Part shown: in pieces, positions 1 through 9,000 of the stretch
Position numbering within the stretch: position 1 is the first letter of the stretch
Layout of the letters: each line of letters begins with the position of its first letter
Origin: Roseovarius sp.
Lineage (GTDB): Bacteria > Pseudomonadota > Alphaproteobacteria > Rhodobacterales > Rhodobacteraceae
Length of the DNA: 21,842 nucleotides
Assembly (NCBI GenBank): GCA_021767845.1
Contig: JAASSQ010000014.1
Span: 1 to 21,842 of the forward strand
Direction: 5' to 3'
Made by a program: the position numbers and the translations under genes
The notes under the pieces: generated by a model
Told to the model about the DNA's origin: nothing
Seen by the model: the letters and a program-made list of their open reading frames with translations, nothing else
Databases searched by the model: none

Positions 1-13
1 ACATGGGGGTCAT
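1..13. repeat. Left terminal inverted repeat of the IS
   Basis: ACATGGGGGTCAT matches the reverse complement of 1423-1435 in 13 of 13 positions. The transposase stop codon (TGA on the minus strand, 10-12) lies inside it. The repeat may extend left beyond the window. Confidence 0.75.
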
Positions 14-1371
14 GCGGCGCGTTTTCTGTTTGCGACGGTCAGCCGACCATCGAGAACTGCGGCCCTTGTGACGGCTACTCGGTGAGCCCCTTTGGGCGAC
101 CACCGCATCCTTCTGCGCTTTCCCATGCGGGCATTGGCAATGTCATCGACTGATCCTTCGGCACGAGATGACGAGATGGGCAGCCCGTTACGGTACCGTC
201 GGCCATAGTCGACAAGGGATTCCATGTTGTTCGCGAGATAGGTGTACAGTGTCCCGCATCGGGCCTGCACACGAGCGGCAGCGGTGCGGACAGCCAAAGG
301 TTCTTCCGCAAGGCGGGTGCAATCGTGCATGAGCCCTTTCAGATAAGTTTCCGCGACCCGTGCTCTGCCATGCCACAGCCACCAGCGAAGGCTTTTCGCG
401 GGGCGCTGGAACAGCACCGGAATTCCAGTGAATCCCGGTATCTGGACCAGACCCTGAACGGCGGCCTCGACATGTCGAATACGCATCGAGATGTGCCACC
501 AGTCGAGGATATGCTTCACCTGGCCGTCGCCACCCATGGCATTCCGTATGAGGTTCGGGAGAGCAAGCTCGCCATCAGAGATTACCGTCAACAGACGGCC
601 CGGCTTCCATCCAAAGTCTGACAGCTCTTCTCGCATCCGGCTGCCTGGCGATGCCGTCGCATTGGCGACCAAGCCAAATCGTCGGCACATATTGCGACTT
701 TCAATCTTACCGACCACAAGATCCAGGTGTCGCTGCTGATACTCCGGTCGACAGCGGATATGCGCACCGTCCAGAAAAACCGTCAAACCCCCTTTGGGAA
801 GTGCTTCAGCGGGATCGCCTGATGCCCTTCTACTTTTCTCGAGCCCCGCGGCTACTCTTCCCAACCGGTCACGCACCGTGGTGTGATGGGGCGGATGGCA
901 GGGGAGGAAGCTTTTCATCAGCCGCGCGGCTTCGCGAAAGGAATGCCGGGACCCGAGTTCCGCATGGAGCCGCTGCAGCTCCGGGGTAGCCCGGTCAGGA
1001 AAGAAATAGGCCAGCGGAGAAATAGGTCCGCCGGGCATCGCCGCTGACCTGGCATCACACGAACAGCGGCGCAAGCGCGCGGCTTTGACCCGAACCCGCC
1101 CAAAGAGCGTGTCGAGATCGCGCGTGCGATAGTCATGAATGGCACGAACCGAGGCGCAATCCGGGCATACGCGGCTTTCTCGGATGATTTCCTCAACCTG
1201 ATCGCAAAGAATTGCCCGCTGAATCTGTTCGACAACCCTCTTCCCTTCCTCGAGGCGCAGCCCGATCCCGTCTGGGCAGGTCACCCGGTATGGTCGTGAA
1301 ATGCCGTCAAGCTGATGAGTGCGCTTCTCCCCGTTGTCGAAGGTCGTTTCAATTGTAATCCGTACGTCCAT
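10..1371 (-). CDS. ISKra4-family DDE transposase
   Basis: This 453-residue protein should catalyse cutting and joining of the element ends. A putative zinc-binding segment has Cys at 69 and 72 (CPDC) and at 103 and 105 (CSC). Candidate catalytic acids are Asp201 (FLDGAHIR), Asp266 (VISDGE) and Glu405 (SSRAEGSVDD), in the order and spacing expected of a DDE/RNase H-fold enzyme. A basic C-terminus (GKRRRMRW, then NRKRAA) may help DNA binding. The ATG at 1369-1371 is preceded by only a weak ribosome site, which is common for transposases. The gene looks full length and undamaged, so the element may be active. It reads in the same direction as the gene it interrupts. Confidence 0.85.
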   Translation of the reverse strand: MDVRITIETTFDNGEKRTHQLDGISRPYRVTCPDGIGLRLEEGKRVVEQIQRAILCDQVEEIIRESRVCPDCASVRAIHDYRTRDLDTLFGRVRVKAARLRRCSCDARSAAMPGGPISPLAYFFPDRATPELQRLHAELGSRHSFREAARLMKSFLPCHPPHHTTVRDRLGRVAAGLEKSRRASGDPAEALPKGGLTVFLDGAHIRCRPEYQQRHLDLVVGKIESRNMCRRFGLVANATASPGSRMREELSDFGWKPGRLLTVISDGELALPNLIRNAMGGDGQVKHILDWWHISMRIRHVEAAVQGLVQIPGFTGIPVLFQRPAKSLRWWLWHGRARVAETYLKGLMHDCTRLAEEPLAVRTAAARVQARCGTLYTYLANNMESLVDYGRRYRNGLPISSSRAEGSVDDIANARMGKRRRMRWSPKGAHRVAVTRAAVLDGRLTVANRKRAA

Positions 1372-1393
1372 GGCAGCCCCACACGCAAAGAAC

Positions 1394-2122
1394 TCACCTT
1401 AGCACGGACCGCAACGACGAAGATGACCCCCATGTTTTGTCCACTCCCATCTCCTTGCCGGCAACTTGGGACAGTATCGCGGCGATCTCGGCATGGCCGA
1501 CGGCCTCGGGTCCGGTGATGTCGCGCAGGGTCGAGCCCGTCTCGGATAACAGGGCCGCGGCAGCGGCGCGGGCACAATCGGCGCGCGTGACATAGCCCGC
1601 TTTGCCGTCGCCCGCCGCCGCGTAAAGCGCCCCCGTGCCAATCGCCTGCGCCCCGCTCATCAGCAAGAGATCGGCGTAAAGACAGTTGCGCAGGATCGTG
1701 TGGGGGATACCGGTCTGCTTGATCAGCGCCTCGCTCTCGCGGTGATCGGCGGCAAAGGTGATCGGGCTGCTTTCATCTGGATTGGTGAGCGACGTATAGA
1801 CGATATGCGATATACCGGCCTCCTGCGCGGCGGCGATCGCGTTGCGGTGCGCGGCAAGCCGTTTGCCCGGCTCAAGGTCGTCCGTCGAGATGATCAGCAG
1901 CCGCCCGCCGCCGGCGAAGGCCTTGCCAAGAGTGGTCGGGTCATTGAAATCGCCCGCCCTGACGTCGACCCCGCGCGCCCGAAGTGCCGCGAGCTTTTCC
2001 GGTGTGCGGGTGATCGCGACCAGGGGTTCTCCCCCCTGCGCCAGCAGGTTCTCGATGACCTGACTGCCGAGTTGACCAGATGCGCCGGTCACGATGAAGG
2101 GACCCTTGATGGCATTGGACAT
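1394..2122 (-). pseudogene. NmrA-family NAD(P)-binding oxidoreductase, 3' end removed by IS insertion
   Basis: The reading frame gives 242 residues from the ATG at 2120-2122, which follows a purine-rich AAAAGGAAC site. The N-terminus is a Rossmann nucleotide-binding motif (GASGQLG, residues 13-19), followed by a typical atypical-SDR body (AITRTPEKLAALRARGVDVR and AGDFNDP). This pattern resembles quinone reductases of the QorB/YtfG group, which are usually about 285 residues. About 229 residues are native; the last 13 (TWGSSSSLRSVLR) are encoded inside the insertion sequence. The cofactor site survives but the C-terminal part of the substrate domain is missing, so the product is probably impaired. 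The gene lies 29 bases after the dioxygenase gene and is probably co-transcribed with it. Confidence 0.8.
1423..1435. repeat. Right terminal inverted repeat of the IS
   Basis: ATGACCCCCATGT is the exact inverse of bases 1-13. Translation of the interrupted oxidoreductase gene changes from family-like to unrelated sequence exactly here, which supports 1435/1436 as the insertion boundary. Confidence 0.75.
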
Positions 2123-2151
2123 GGTTTTGTGTTCCTTTTCCAAGTTTCTGT

Positions 2152-2964
2152 TCAACCGAAGCGAAAGGCGCTTTCGACAGCGCCAAGAACGTGATCCTCC
2201 AGCGTCTTGCGACCGATATCGTGGCCCGCCGCACCCGCCACGACATGCAGCGGCATCAGGTGCTCTTCGCGCGGATGGGCCTCGCGGCCGCCCGGCGCCT
2301 CTGACCAATGCGTCAGCCTGCGGTTGCGTTGATCGGGATCGGGGCAGGTCATCGCCTCGGTCAGCCAGGTATCGAATGCGCCGCCAACGATGTCGCCCCG
2401 CGGCCCGCCACGCAGGCTCCGCATCAGCACGCCCATATTGTGATAGGTGTTGCCGCTGCCGAGGATCAGCACGCCCTCATCACGGAGGGGGGCCAGGGCC
2501 TGACCAAGCGCAATATGGCGCGCGGGGTCCAGATCGCTGGCAAGCGAAAGCTGGACGCAGGGAATGTCAGCCTCTGGAAAGGCGACCTTGAGCGGTACGA
2601 AGACGCCGTGGTCAAAACCCCGTGCGGCATCCTTCGCGGCTGGAAGCCTAGCGGCGCGGATCAGGTCATGCACCCGATCGGCCAGCGCCGGATCGCCAGG
2701 GGCTGGCCAGGTCAACTCGTAGGTATGGGGCGGGAAACCGCCATAGTCGAACAAAAGCGGTGGGGCGGGATTGGTCTGCACGGTGAAGGCGGGCTCTTCC
2801 CAATGACCCGAGATCACGAGGATTGACCCGGGGCGCTCAGGCAGCGTGCCCGGGAGATCCTGCAGGAACTGCCGGTGCCGGTCCCACTCATCGGACGGGT
2901 TCCAGTCCATGAAGAAACAAGGGCCGCCCCCGTGGGGAATGAAGAGCGTGGGCTGGCGGGCCAT
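2152..2964 (-). CDS. Class III extradiol ring-cleavage dioxygenase (LigB/DODA type)
   Basis: The 270-residue product matches the single-domain YgiD/4,5-DOPA dioxygenase group, usually 260-270 residues, which opens catechol-type rings or other diols using a bound metal (zinc or iron). Candidate metal or active-site His are His11 (FIPHGGGP), His54 (SGHWEE), His119 (FDHGVF), His175 (NTYHNM) and His235 (REEHLMPLHV). The reading frame is open further upstream, but the ATG at 2962-2964 is preferred because the family-like sequence begins there and a GGAAGGA site lies upstream at good spacing. It is first in a minus-strand pair with the NmrA-type gene and divergent from an HxlR regulator. The natural substrate cannot be told from sequence. 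Confidence 0.87.
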   Translation of the reverse strand: MARQPTLFIPHGGGPCFFMDWNPSDEWDRHRQFLQDLPGTLPERPGSILVISGHWEEPAFTVQTNPAPPLLFDYGGFPPHTYELTWPAPGDPALADRVHDLIRAARLPAAKDAARGFDHGVFVPLKVAFPEADIPCVQLSLASDLDPARHIALGQALAPLRDEGVLILGSGNTYHNMGVLMRSLRGGPRGDIVGGAFDTWLTEAMTCPDPDQRNRRLTHWSEAPGGREAHPREEHLMPLHVVAGAAGHDIGRKTLEDHVLGAVESAFRFG

Positions 2965-2981
2965 GTCCGATTGTCCTTCCC

Positions 2982-2997
2982 GGTTGCCAAGGCAACC
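2982..2997. promoter_or_regulatory. 16-bp palindrome upstream of the dioxygenase gene
   Basis: GGTTGCC-AA-GGCAACC is a perfect dyad with 7-bp arms, about 18 bases before the dioxygenase ATG and just beyond its ribosome site. It could be an operator for the divergent HxlR regulator or an RNA hairpin in the 5' leader. No binding data exist. Confidence 0.4.
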
Positions 2998-3027
2998 CTC
3001 GAGTGGCTGTATCAGGAGGAGTAATAG

Positions 3028-3066
3028 TTGAGATATGGCAAAAATTAAAGTAGGGATGATAAAGTA
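3028..3066 (+). promoter_or_regulatory. AT-rich promoter/operator region of the hxlR gene
   Basis: This AT-rich patch in GC-rich surroundings holds TTGAGA (3028-3033), a possible -35 box, with TAGGGATGAT about 17 bases downstream. It also has an exact direct repeat, TAAAGTA at 3046-3052 and 3060-3066 (14-base period). HxlR dimers often bind repeats in the gap between their own gene and a divergent target, so this is a reasonable operator candidate. Confidence 0.4.
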
Positions 3067-3092
3067 ACCACCTGGAAAGGAAGCGCACAGCG

Positions 3093-3443
3093 ATGTCCAA
3101 AACGCCGCCACAGTGCCCGATGGATGCGATCCTGAGGCTGCTCATGGGGCCATGGACCACCTACATCATCTGGGTGCTGAGCGATCAGGGGCCGCAAAGG
3201 TTCGGGGCGTTGAAGCGCTCCGTGCCGGGGATATCGACCCGAATGCTGACCGAACGGCTGCGGATGCTGCAAGATGCCGGGGTCATCTGGCGCGAACAGG
3301 CCGAGACGATCCCCCCTGCCGTCACCTATGGCTTGACGCCGCGCGGCAACGAGTTGCGACGCGTTCTCGACGGCCTGGGACAAATCGCAGAACGATGGAA
3401 GGCTGAGGGGGTGTTTCAGGACGATGACTTGGGCGCTGTTTGA
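3093..3443 (+). CDS. HxlR-family winged-helix transcriptional regulator
   Basis: A 116-residue DNA-binding protein with the HxlR signature: an N-terminal Cys (Cys8, PPQCPMDAILRLL), the GPWTTYIIWVL helix, then the winged helix (FGALKRSVPGISTRMLTERL and LQDAGVIWRE) and the YGLTPRGNEL strand-helix. In the known members QorR/YtfH and HypR this N-terminal Cys senses oxidants or electrophiles, and YtfH is divergent from a quinone reductase gene in E. coli. Here it is divergent from a dioxygenase plus NmrA-type pair, so control of that pair in response to quinone-like stress is a reasonable inference. An AAGGAAG ribosome site lies about 9 bases before the ATG. Confidence 0.88.
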   Translation: MSKTPPQCPMDAILRLLMGPWTTYIIWVLSDQGPQRFGALKRSVPGISTRMLTERLRMLQDAGVIWREQAETIPPAVTYGLTPRGNELRRVLDGLGQIAERWKAEGVFQDDDLGAV

Positions 3444-3630
3444 CTGCGCCAGCCCGAAAAACGCGTGCGTTTACTAGCTTTGGGCGGTGCCGATTCATAA
3501 CGGTTGTGAGCTACGCAGCGCCGCTCGGCTTTTGCGAATGACAGTTGATGGACCTGTTGGACGCCTTTGAGCGCGGCCAGTCATGTTGCACTGTGCGTTC
3601 GTTATCACGTTTTGGAACCAGGTGATCGCC

Positions 3631-4227
3631 ATGAGAGAAAGTAAAGTTGCCGATGTGCTTAGAGGGGCGAGGGAGGTCTTCTTGAAGTGCGGCTTCGAAG
3701 GCGCCAGTGTCGATGCCATTGCCGAACAAGCCAAGGTTTCGAAGGCGACCCTTTATGCGCATTTCCCAAGCAAAGACAGGCTTTTCTTAAGCGTTTTACA
3801 AGCTGAATGCGACAAACTTTCAGAAGAAATCTGTCGTCCGCTTTCAAGCTTGGGCGATGCACGAGGTGCCCTTGAAGAACTCTCGCGGCGCATGATCGGG
3901 CTGGTCATGGATGAGGGTTACATTCGTCTCCTTCGCGTTTGCATCGGCGCGGTTCCGGTTCTGCCGGAGGCAGGCGAAATATACATGGATGCAGGCCCGA
4001 CGCGCGCCATCACACACGTCGCGCAAATACTCAAAGACTTGCACGAAACGAAATCACTGAACGTTGAAAACGTTCAAAACGCCGCCAGTCAGTTCATTCA
4101 CCTGTCCATCTCCGGCGTCATCATGCCGCGATTGCTGGCCGTCGACCAGCCCGTCGATGCATCTGAGCATTCAAAGAGGGCGGTTGACGCTTTTCTGGGG
4201 GTATATGGCCGACGCAATGACTTATAG
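3631..4227 (+). CDS. TetR/AcrR-family transcriptional regulator (AefR-like C-terminal domain)
   Basis: The 198-residue protein has an N-terminal helix-turn-helix of TetR type (ASVDAIAEQAKVSKATLYAH, followed by FPSKDRLF) and a helical ligand-binding half. The pattern RLLRVCIGAVPVLPEAGEIY resembles the AefR-like C-terminal domain. The ATG at 3631 is chosen over an in-frame ATG at 3583 because the family-like sequence begins there and an AGGTGA site lies just upstream. A short palindrome, GCACTGTGC at 3588-3596, may be an operator. Base composition is less GC-rich than the neighbours, which hints at separate acquisition. The next plus-strand gene is a second TetR regulator 155 bases on; whether both act on the efflux operon is not known. 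Confidence 0.85.
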   Translation: MRESKVADVLRGAREVFLKCGFEGASVDAIAEQAKVSKATLYAHFPSKDRLFLSVLQAECDKLSEEICRPLSSLGDARGALEELSRRMIGLVMDEGYIRLLRVCIGAVPVLPEAGEIYMDAGPTRAITHVAQILKDLHETKSLNVENVQNAASQFIHLSISGVIMPRLLAVDQPVDASEHSKRAVDAFLGVYGRRNDL

Positions 4228-4294
4228 CGTGGGAGGCCCAACAGCTTGCCTTCTGGTGCTTCGACAGGTGCCATGCCGCGCCTCAAGGTGACGG

Positions 4295-4337
4295 ATCCGG
4301 TTGAACACTTGACCCGGATGGTGCCGGACACTAGCTA
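4295..4337 (+). promoter_or_regulatory. Candidate promoter and operator of the TetR-RND efflux operon
   Basis: TTGACC (4309-4314) and TAGCTA (4332-4337) are 17 bases apart, a good sigma-70 layout with a weak -10 box. An inverted repeat, ATCCGG at 4295-4300 and CCGGAT at 4314-4319, overlaps the -35 box, the position expected for a TetR repressor site that shuts off its own operon. Confidence 0.45.
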
Positions 4338-4382
4338 CCCACGCAGATGCACCGACCGGACGGTACAGTTTTGAGTGAACAC

Positions 4383-4925
4383 ATGACCCCAGCAGAAACC
4401 AGAAGCGCGTCTCGCAGGATACTGTCTGCTGCGCGCGTGATCGCCGCGCGTGCAGGTGCGGGAAAGATAACGATCGACGCGGTTGCAAAGGAGGCGGGCC
4501 TCAGCAAGGGGGGCGTGCTTTACAATTACCCGACAAAGAAGGCCCTGCTCTCGGGGCTGCTCGATGCGATGTTGGCCGAACACCGGGAGCTGCTGGAGAG
4601 CGTGCCGGAGCGGCACCCCGCGCGAACCCTGCGTGGTCATCTCGAAACGGTTCTGCAATCGCAAGAGGTGGATGATGACCTGTCGATGGCGATCCTCGCG
4701 ACAGCGGCGTCAGATCCGCAACTGCTCGATCCGCTGCGGGGAGAATTGAGCGACGACATCGGGCGTATCCTGTCCGACACACAAGACCCGCAGGGTGCCA
4801 TGGTGGTTTTTTGGGCGATTCAGGGGGTGCGCTTCCAGAAACTTCTCAAGCTGCCAGACGGCGGGGCGGATCTCCGTGGTCGCGTCATCGAAAGATTAAG
4901 GACCCTGATCGATGAACTCGAATAG
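4383..4925 (+). CDS. TetR-family regulator of the adjacent RND efflux operon
   Basis: This TetR protein (180 residues from the ATG at 4383; an in-frame ATG at 4347 would add 12) has the helix-turn-helix ITIDAVAKEAGLSKGGVLYN, followed by YPTKKALLSGLL. Its C-terminal half (DDDLSMAILATAASDPQLLD) resembles the C-terminal domain often seen in regulators next to RND pumps. The start at 4383 (MTPAETRSASRRIL) is preferred because a GAGTGA site precedes it and the family-like sequence begins there; the 4347 start would leave almost no leader after the predicted promoter. Its stop overlaps the adaptor start at 4912 by 14 bases, so it is co-transcribed with, and probably represses, the pump genes. Confidence 0.87.
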   Translation: MTPAETRSASRRILSAARVIAARAGAGKITIDAVAKEAGLSKGGVLYNYPTKKALLSGLLDAMLAEHRELLESVPERHPARTLRGHLETVLQSQEVDDDLSMAILATAASDPQLLDPLRGELSDDIGRILSDTQDPQGAMVVFWAIQGVRFQKLLKLPDGGADLRGRVIERLRTLIDELE

Positions 4926-6060
4926 AATGAAGCAGAGCTGGAAACGGATCGCATCGGTTACCGTGATCGCGGCTGCGGCGCTGCTGGTTTTGTCGGTGTT
5001 TCCGGCGCTCCGGACCGATGTCCGGGCCCAGACAACGACTGACGCGACAAAGCCTGCGGCCGAAACCAGCGAGGGGGCTGAACACGACCGGAAGGTCACA
5101 GTAGAAGTGACCCGAGCAACAAGTCGCACCGTCACGCGTGGCCGCACCGTTGCCGGGCGGGTCGCGCCAGCCCGCACCGTAGACATCGCTTTCCAGGTTT
5201 CTGGACAGGTCCTGCGCCTCGAGGTGGATCCGGGCGACAAGATCAGCGAAGGCGATCTGATCGCGGAACTCGATCCGGTCGATTTCGAACTTGCGGTGGA
5301 TCGGGCGCGGGCCGCCTTTGACCTGGCGAAATCCGAGCTCGAGCGCGCGAAAAGCCTTGCCGAACGGGGGGTTGCGGCCGAAGCGCGCTTCGAAACGGCC
5401 AGCGCCGAATACGCGCAGGCCGAAGTTGCGCTGCGCGAGGCCGAGCGGCGCCTCTCACAGACGCAGATCATCGCGCCTTTCGATGCAATCGTGGCGCGCA
5501 CCTTCATCGAGGAATATGTCAACGTCACCTCCGCGGCGCCGGTTGCGCGTCTTCAGGATGTCAGCGAGATGCGGATCATGATCTCTCTGCCGGAAGAATT
5601 GGCGGCGGTCGCACGCAGCGCACCCGACGCCTTCGATCTCGTGGCAAGTTTTCCAGCCGTGCCCGGCTACACGGCTCCGCTCATGCTTCGGTCTTTTGCA
5701 ACCGATGCCGACCGCACGGCGCAGACCTACGATGTGGAATTTGCCATCCGGGGTGATGTCGACTCGCGTCTTCTGCCGGGGATGACGGCCAGGGTGCGTC
5801 TTTCAAATGCGGCGGCCGAAGCCAGTGCACAATCCGCCATGGTCCCCGTGTCGGCGATCGATACCTCTAGCCGAACCGAGCCTTCGGTCTGGATTTACGA
5901 CGAAGAGTCGGGGCAGGTCACGCGCCGGACCGTGCGTCTGGGCCTTCCCGTCGATAACGAGATCGTGGTTCTGGAAGGTCTCCAAGGCGATGAACTGGTC
6001 GTCTCCGGCGGGTGGTGGCGGCTTCGCGACAATCAGACCGTGACGGTTGCGGGGCTCTGA
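4912..6060 (+). CDS. RND efflux periplasmic adaptor subunit (membrane fusion protein)
   Basis: This 382-residue adaptor links the inner-membrane pump to an outer-membrane channel. An N-terminal hydrophobic segment (VIAAAALLVLSVFPAL, about residues 19-34) is a signal or membrane anchor; no lipobox Cys is seen. It is followed by the first lipoyl half (DIAFQVSGQVLRLEVDPGDK), a coiled-coil hairpin rich in Ala, Glu and Arg, the second lipoyl half (TQIIAPFDAIVARTFIEEY), a beta-barrel and a membrane-proximal domain ending in GDELVVSGGWWRLRDNQTV. The ATG at 4912 has an AAGGA site 9 bases upstream and overlaps the regulator's stop codon, indicating coupled translation; an ATG at 4927 is less well placed. 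The family is HlyD/AcrA type. Confidence 0.92.
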   Translation: MNSNRMKQSWKRIASVTVIAAAALLVLSVFPALRTDVRAQTTTDATKPAAETSEGAEHDRKVTVEVTRATSRTVTRGRTVAGRVAPARTVDIAFQVSGQVLRLEVDPGDKISEGDLIAELDPVDFELAVDRARAAFDLAKSELERAKSLAERGVAAEARFETASAEYAQAEVALREAERRLSQTQIIAPFDAIVARTFIEEYVNVTSAAPVARLQDVSEMRIMISLPEELAAVARSAPDAFDLVASFPAVPGYTAPLMLRSFATDADRTAQTYDVEFAIRGDVDSRLLPGMTARVRLSNAAAEASAQSAMVPVSAIDTSSRTEPSVWIYDEESGQVTRRTVRLGLPVDNEIVVLEGLQGDELVVSGGWWRLRDNQTVTVAGL

Positions 6061-6092
6061 TCCCGCCCCCTTGACAGGACACGAACAGATCC

Positions 6093-9000
6093 ATGGCATT
6101 CAGCATTTCCGGCGCAAGCATCCAGAGGCCCGTGGCGGTCTGGCTCCTCATCCTTTTTTGCCTTCTTGGCGGGTATTGGGGGCTGAACACCGTGGGCCGC
6201 CTTGAAGACCCGAGTTTCACGCTCAAGACCGCGCTAGTCTTCGTGCCGTATCCCGGCGCGACAGCAGTCGAGGTCGAGGAAGAGGTCTCTGACGTCATCG
6301 AAAACGCGCTGCAGCAGATGAAGCAGCTTGACCGGGTCGAATCCAAGTCGATGCCGGGCATGGCGCAAATCACCGTGGAGATCGAGGGCACATATGGCCC
6401 GGATGAGATTCCGCAGGTCTGGGACGAGATGCGCCTGCGCATCCGCGACGTGGAGGGTGACCTTCCGAAAGGCGCACGCGCGCCCATCGTCAACGATGAT
6501 TTCGGCGATGTTTACGGCATGTTCTACGCGGTGAAAACCGAAGGTCTGACCCCGCGCGAAGAGCGGGATCTGGCTACGCGATTGCGGCTGGGGCTGGTGA
6601 CCGTCGACGGTGTCGCCAAGGTCGAGGTTCAGGGCCTCACCGAAGAGGTGATCACGATCTCGATTCCATCCGCGCGCCTGACAGAGCTGGGCCTTCCGCC
6701 CAACCAGGTTCTGAGCGTGCTGAACGATGAGAACCTTGTCTTCGATAATGGCGAGATCACCGAGGGGCCGGCCCGGATAGGACTGTCCGTGCCGCCAGGT
6801 TACGTGACCCCCGAAGGGATCGAGGAGTTGCGGCTTGGCGCGGCCGGAGAGGTTGGGCAGGTCGCGATCCATAATATTGCCCGCGTCGCCCGCGACGAGG
6901 CGGAACAGCCCAGTCAGATCATCCGGCAGAACGGCACCGCGGCCTTCACCCTCGGGGTGTCGGCGCTGACGAACCGAAACGTGGTCGAAGTTGGCGCGGC
7001 AGTCTCGGCCCGGCTTGAGACGTTGAAGGCTGAGTTGCCGGAAGGTGTCGAAGTCACGCCGATCTACGAACAGCACGTCGTCGTTGATCAGGCCGTCTCC
7101 AGCTTTCTTCTGAGCCTTGCGATGTCGGTCGCCATCGTTGTCGGGGCGCTGATGCTGACAATGGGCTGGCGCGCGGGCCTCGTGGTGGGCGCGACGCTCG
7201 GGCTTACGGTTTTCGTGACACTGTTCTTCATGTCGGTCTTCGGGATCGCAATGGAACGGATCAGCCTTGGTGCCCTGATCATCGCGATGGGGATGCTGGT
7301 GGACAACGCCATCGTGATCACCGAGGGGATGGTGATCGGCATGGCGCGCGGCAAAAGCGCCGAAGACGCCGCCGCCGAAACCGAAACCTCGACCTCGATT
7401 CCGCTTCTTGGTGCGACCGTGATCGGGATCATGGCCTTTTCCGGGATTGGTCTGTCGCCGGATGCCACCGGCGAGTTTCTGTTCTCGCTCTTCGCGGTGA
7501 TCACCATCTCGCTGCTGATGAGCTGGATTCTGGCCGTTACGGTCACGCCCTATCTCGGCAAGCTGCTGCTCAAGGCCCCCAAAAACACCTCGGACGATCC
7601 TTACAAGGGCGCGTTCTACGCGATCTATCGCGGGTTGCTCTGGCTCGTGCTGCGCGCGCGTGTGCTGGTTGTGCTTGTAATCGTGGGAATCACGATTGTG
7701 TCGGTGATGGCCTTCGGGCAGGTCAAGCAGGCCTTTTTCCCGGCGTCAAATACCCCGCTTTTCTATGTCGAATTCCAGATGCCGCAAGGGACCGACATCA
7801 ACGTCACCGACCGTGAAATGAAACGGCTCGAGCAGTTGATCCTGTCTGAAGACAAGGTGACGGACGTGACGACCCTGGTGGGGCGTGGCGCGAGCCGATT
7901 CATGTTGACATACAACCCGGAGCAGGCAGATGCCAGCTATGGCCAGCTTATCGTTCGTGTGGCCGACGCCGAGGCGATCCCGGCTATGGCCAATCGATTG
8001 AATCGTGATCTGCCGGCCGAATTTCCCAACGCGCTCGTCCGGGTCGAAGAGCTCGTCTTTGGCCCACCCTCAGGTGCCGATGTGGCGGTCCGGTTCTCTG
8101 GTCCCGATCCGGTCGTTCTGCGCCAACTCGCCGATGATGCAACACGGATATACGAGGCCGCAGGCACAATTACCAACCCGCGCACCAATTGGCGCCAGCG
8201 CGAAATCCTTGTTGAGCCGATCGTCGATGAGTCGCGCATGCGGCTGGCCGGGGCCACGCGCAGCGCGATTGCCGATACCGTCCGCTACGGAACGTCGGGC
8301 TTGCGGGTCGGTGAATTGCGCGAAGGCGACGAGGTCATCCCGATCCACCTGCGGCTGCCCGCGACCGAACGGGACGGGGTTGACCGCGTTCGGGATCTGT
8401 CGGCCTGGTCCGATGGTGCTGGCACCTACGTTCCCATGGCCAACCTTGTGGAACGGTTCGAGCCGCGCCTCGTCGAGGCGCTGATTCACCGGCGCAACCG
8501 CGAACGTACCATCACTGCCCTTGGCGGTGCACGGGCGGATCTCACCGCCGATGAGGCCTTCAAAAGCGTGCGGGCCGAGATCGAGGCCCTCCCGCGTCCC
8601 GACGGCTACAGCATGGAGTGGGGTGGCCAGTATGAAAGTTCAACCGACGCCCAGACCAGCCTTGGCAAACAGCTTCCCCTCGGCTTCCTTGTCATGCTGA
8701 CAATCTCCATTCTCATGTTCAACAAGGTGCGCCAACCCCTCATCCTTTGGCTTGTCGTGCCAATGTCCGTGACGGGCATGGTGCTCGGGCTGCTTTTCAC
8801 CGGCCTGCCTTTCACCTTCACTGCTCTGCTCGGCTTCCTTTCGCTGTCGGGAATGCTGATGAAGAACGCGATCGTTCTGGTCGAAGAGATCGACGTTCAG
8901 CGCGCAGAGGGTGTGGCGGATTACAAGGCAGTGATTGACGGTTCGGTCAGTCGTCTACGCCCTGTGGTGCTCGCCGCAGGCACGACGATCTTCGGCATGA

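Larger units (their letters stand above)
1..1435 (-). mobile_element. ISKra4-family insertion sequence
   Basis: The element is bounded by a perfect 13-bp terminal inverted repeat (ACATGGGGGTCAT at 1-13, its reverse complement at 1423-1435) and carries one transposase gene that nearly fills it. The left repeat starts at the first base of the window, so the true outer end and any target duplication cannot be seen. On the right it interrupts an NmrA-type oxidoreductase gene. The length of about 1.4 kb with one DDE transposase fits the family. The family name rests on the protein's overall pattern, so it is fairly but not fully certain. Confidence 0.8.

Noticed and set aside
3444..3630. Possible coding remnant before the first TetR gene (frame reading DLLDAFERGQS)
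   Set aside because: Too short and with no recognisable family; treated as intergenic.
7088..8489. Long minus-strand frames within the RND permease gene
   Set aside because: They are shadows of a high-GC gene with strong family matches on the plus strand.
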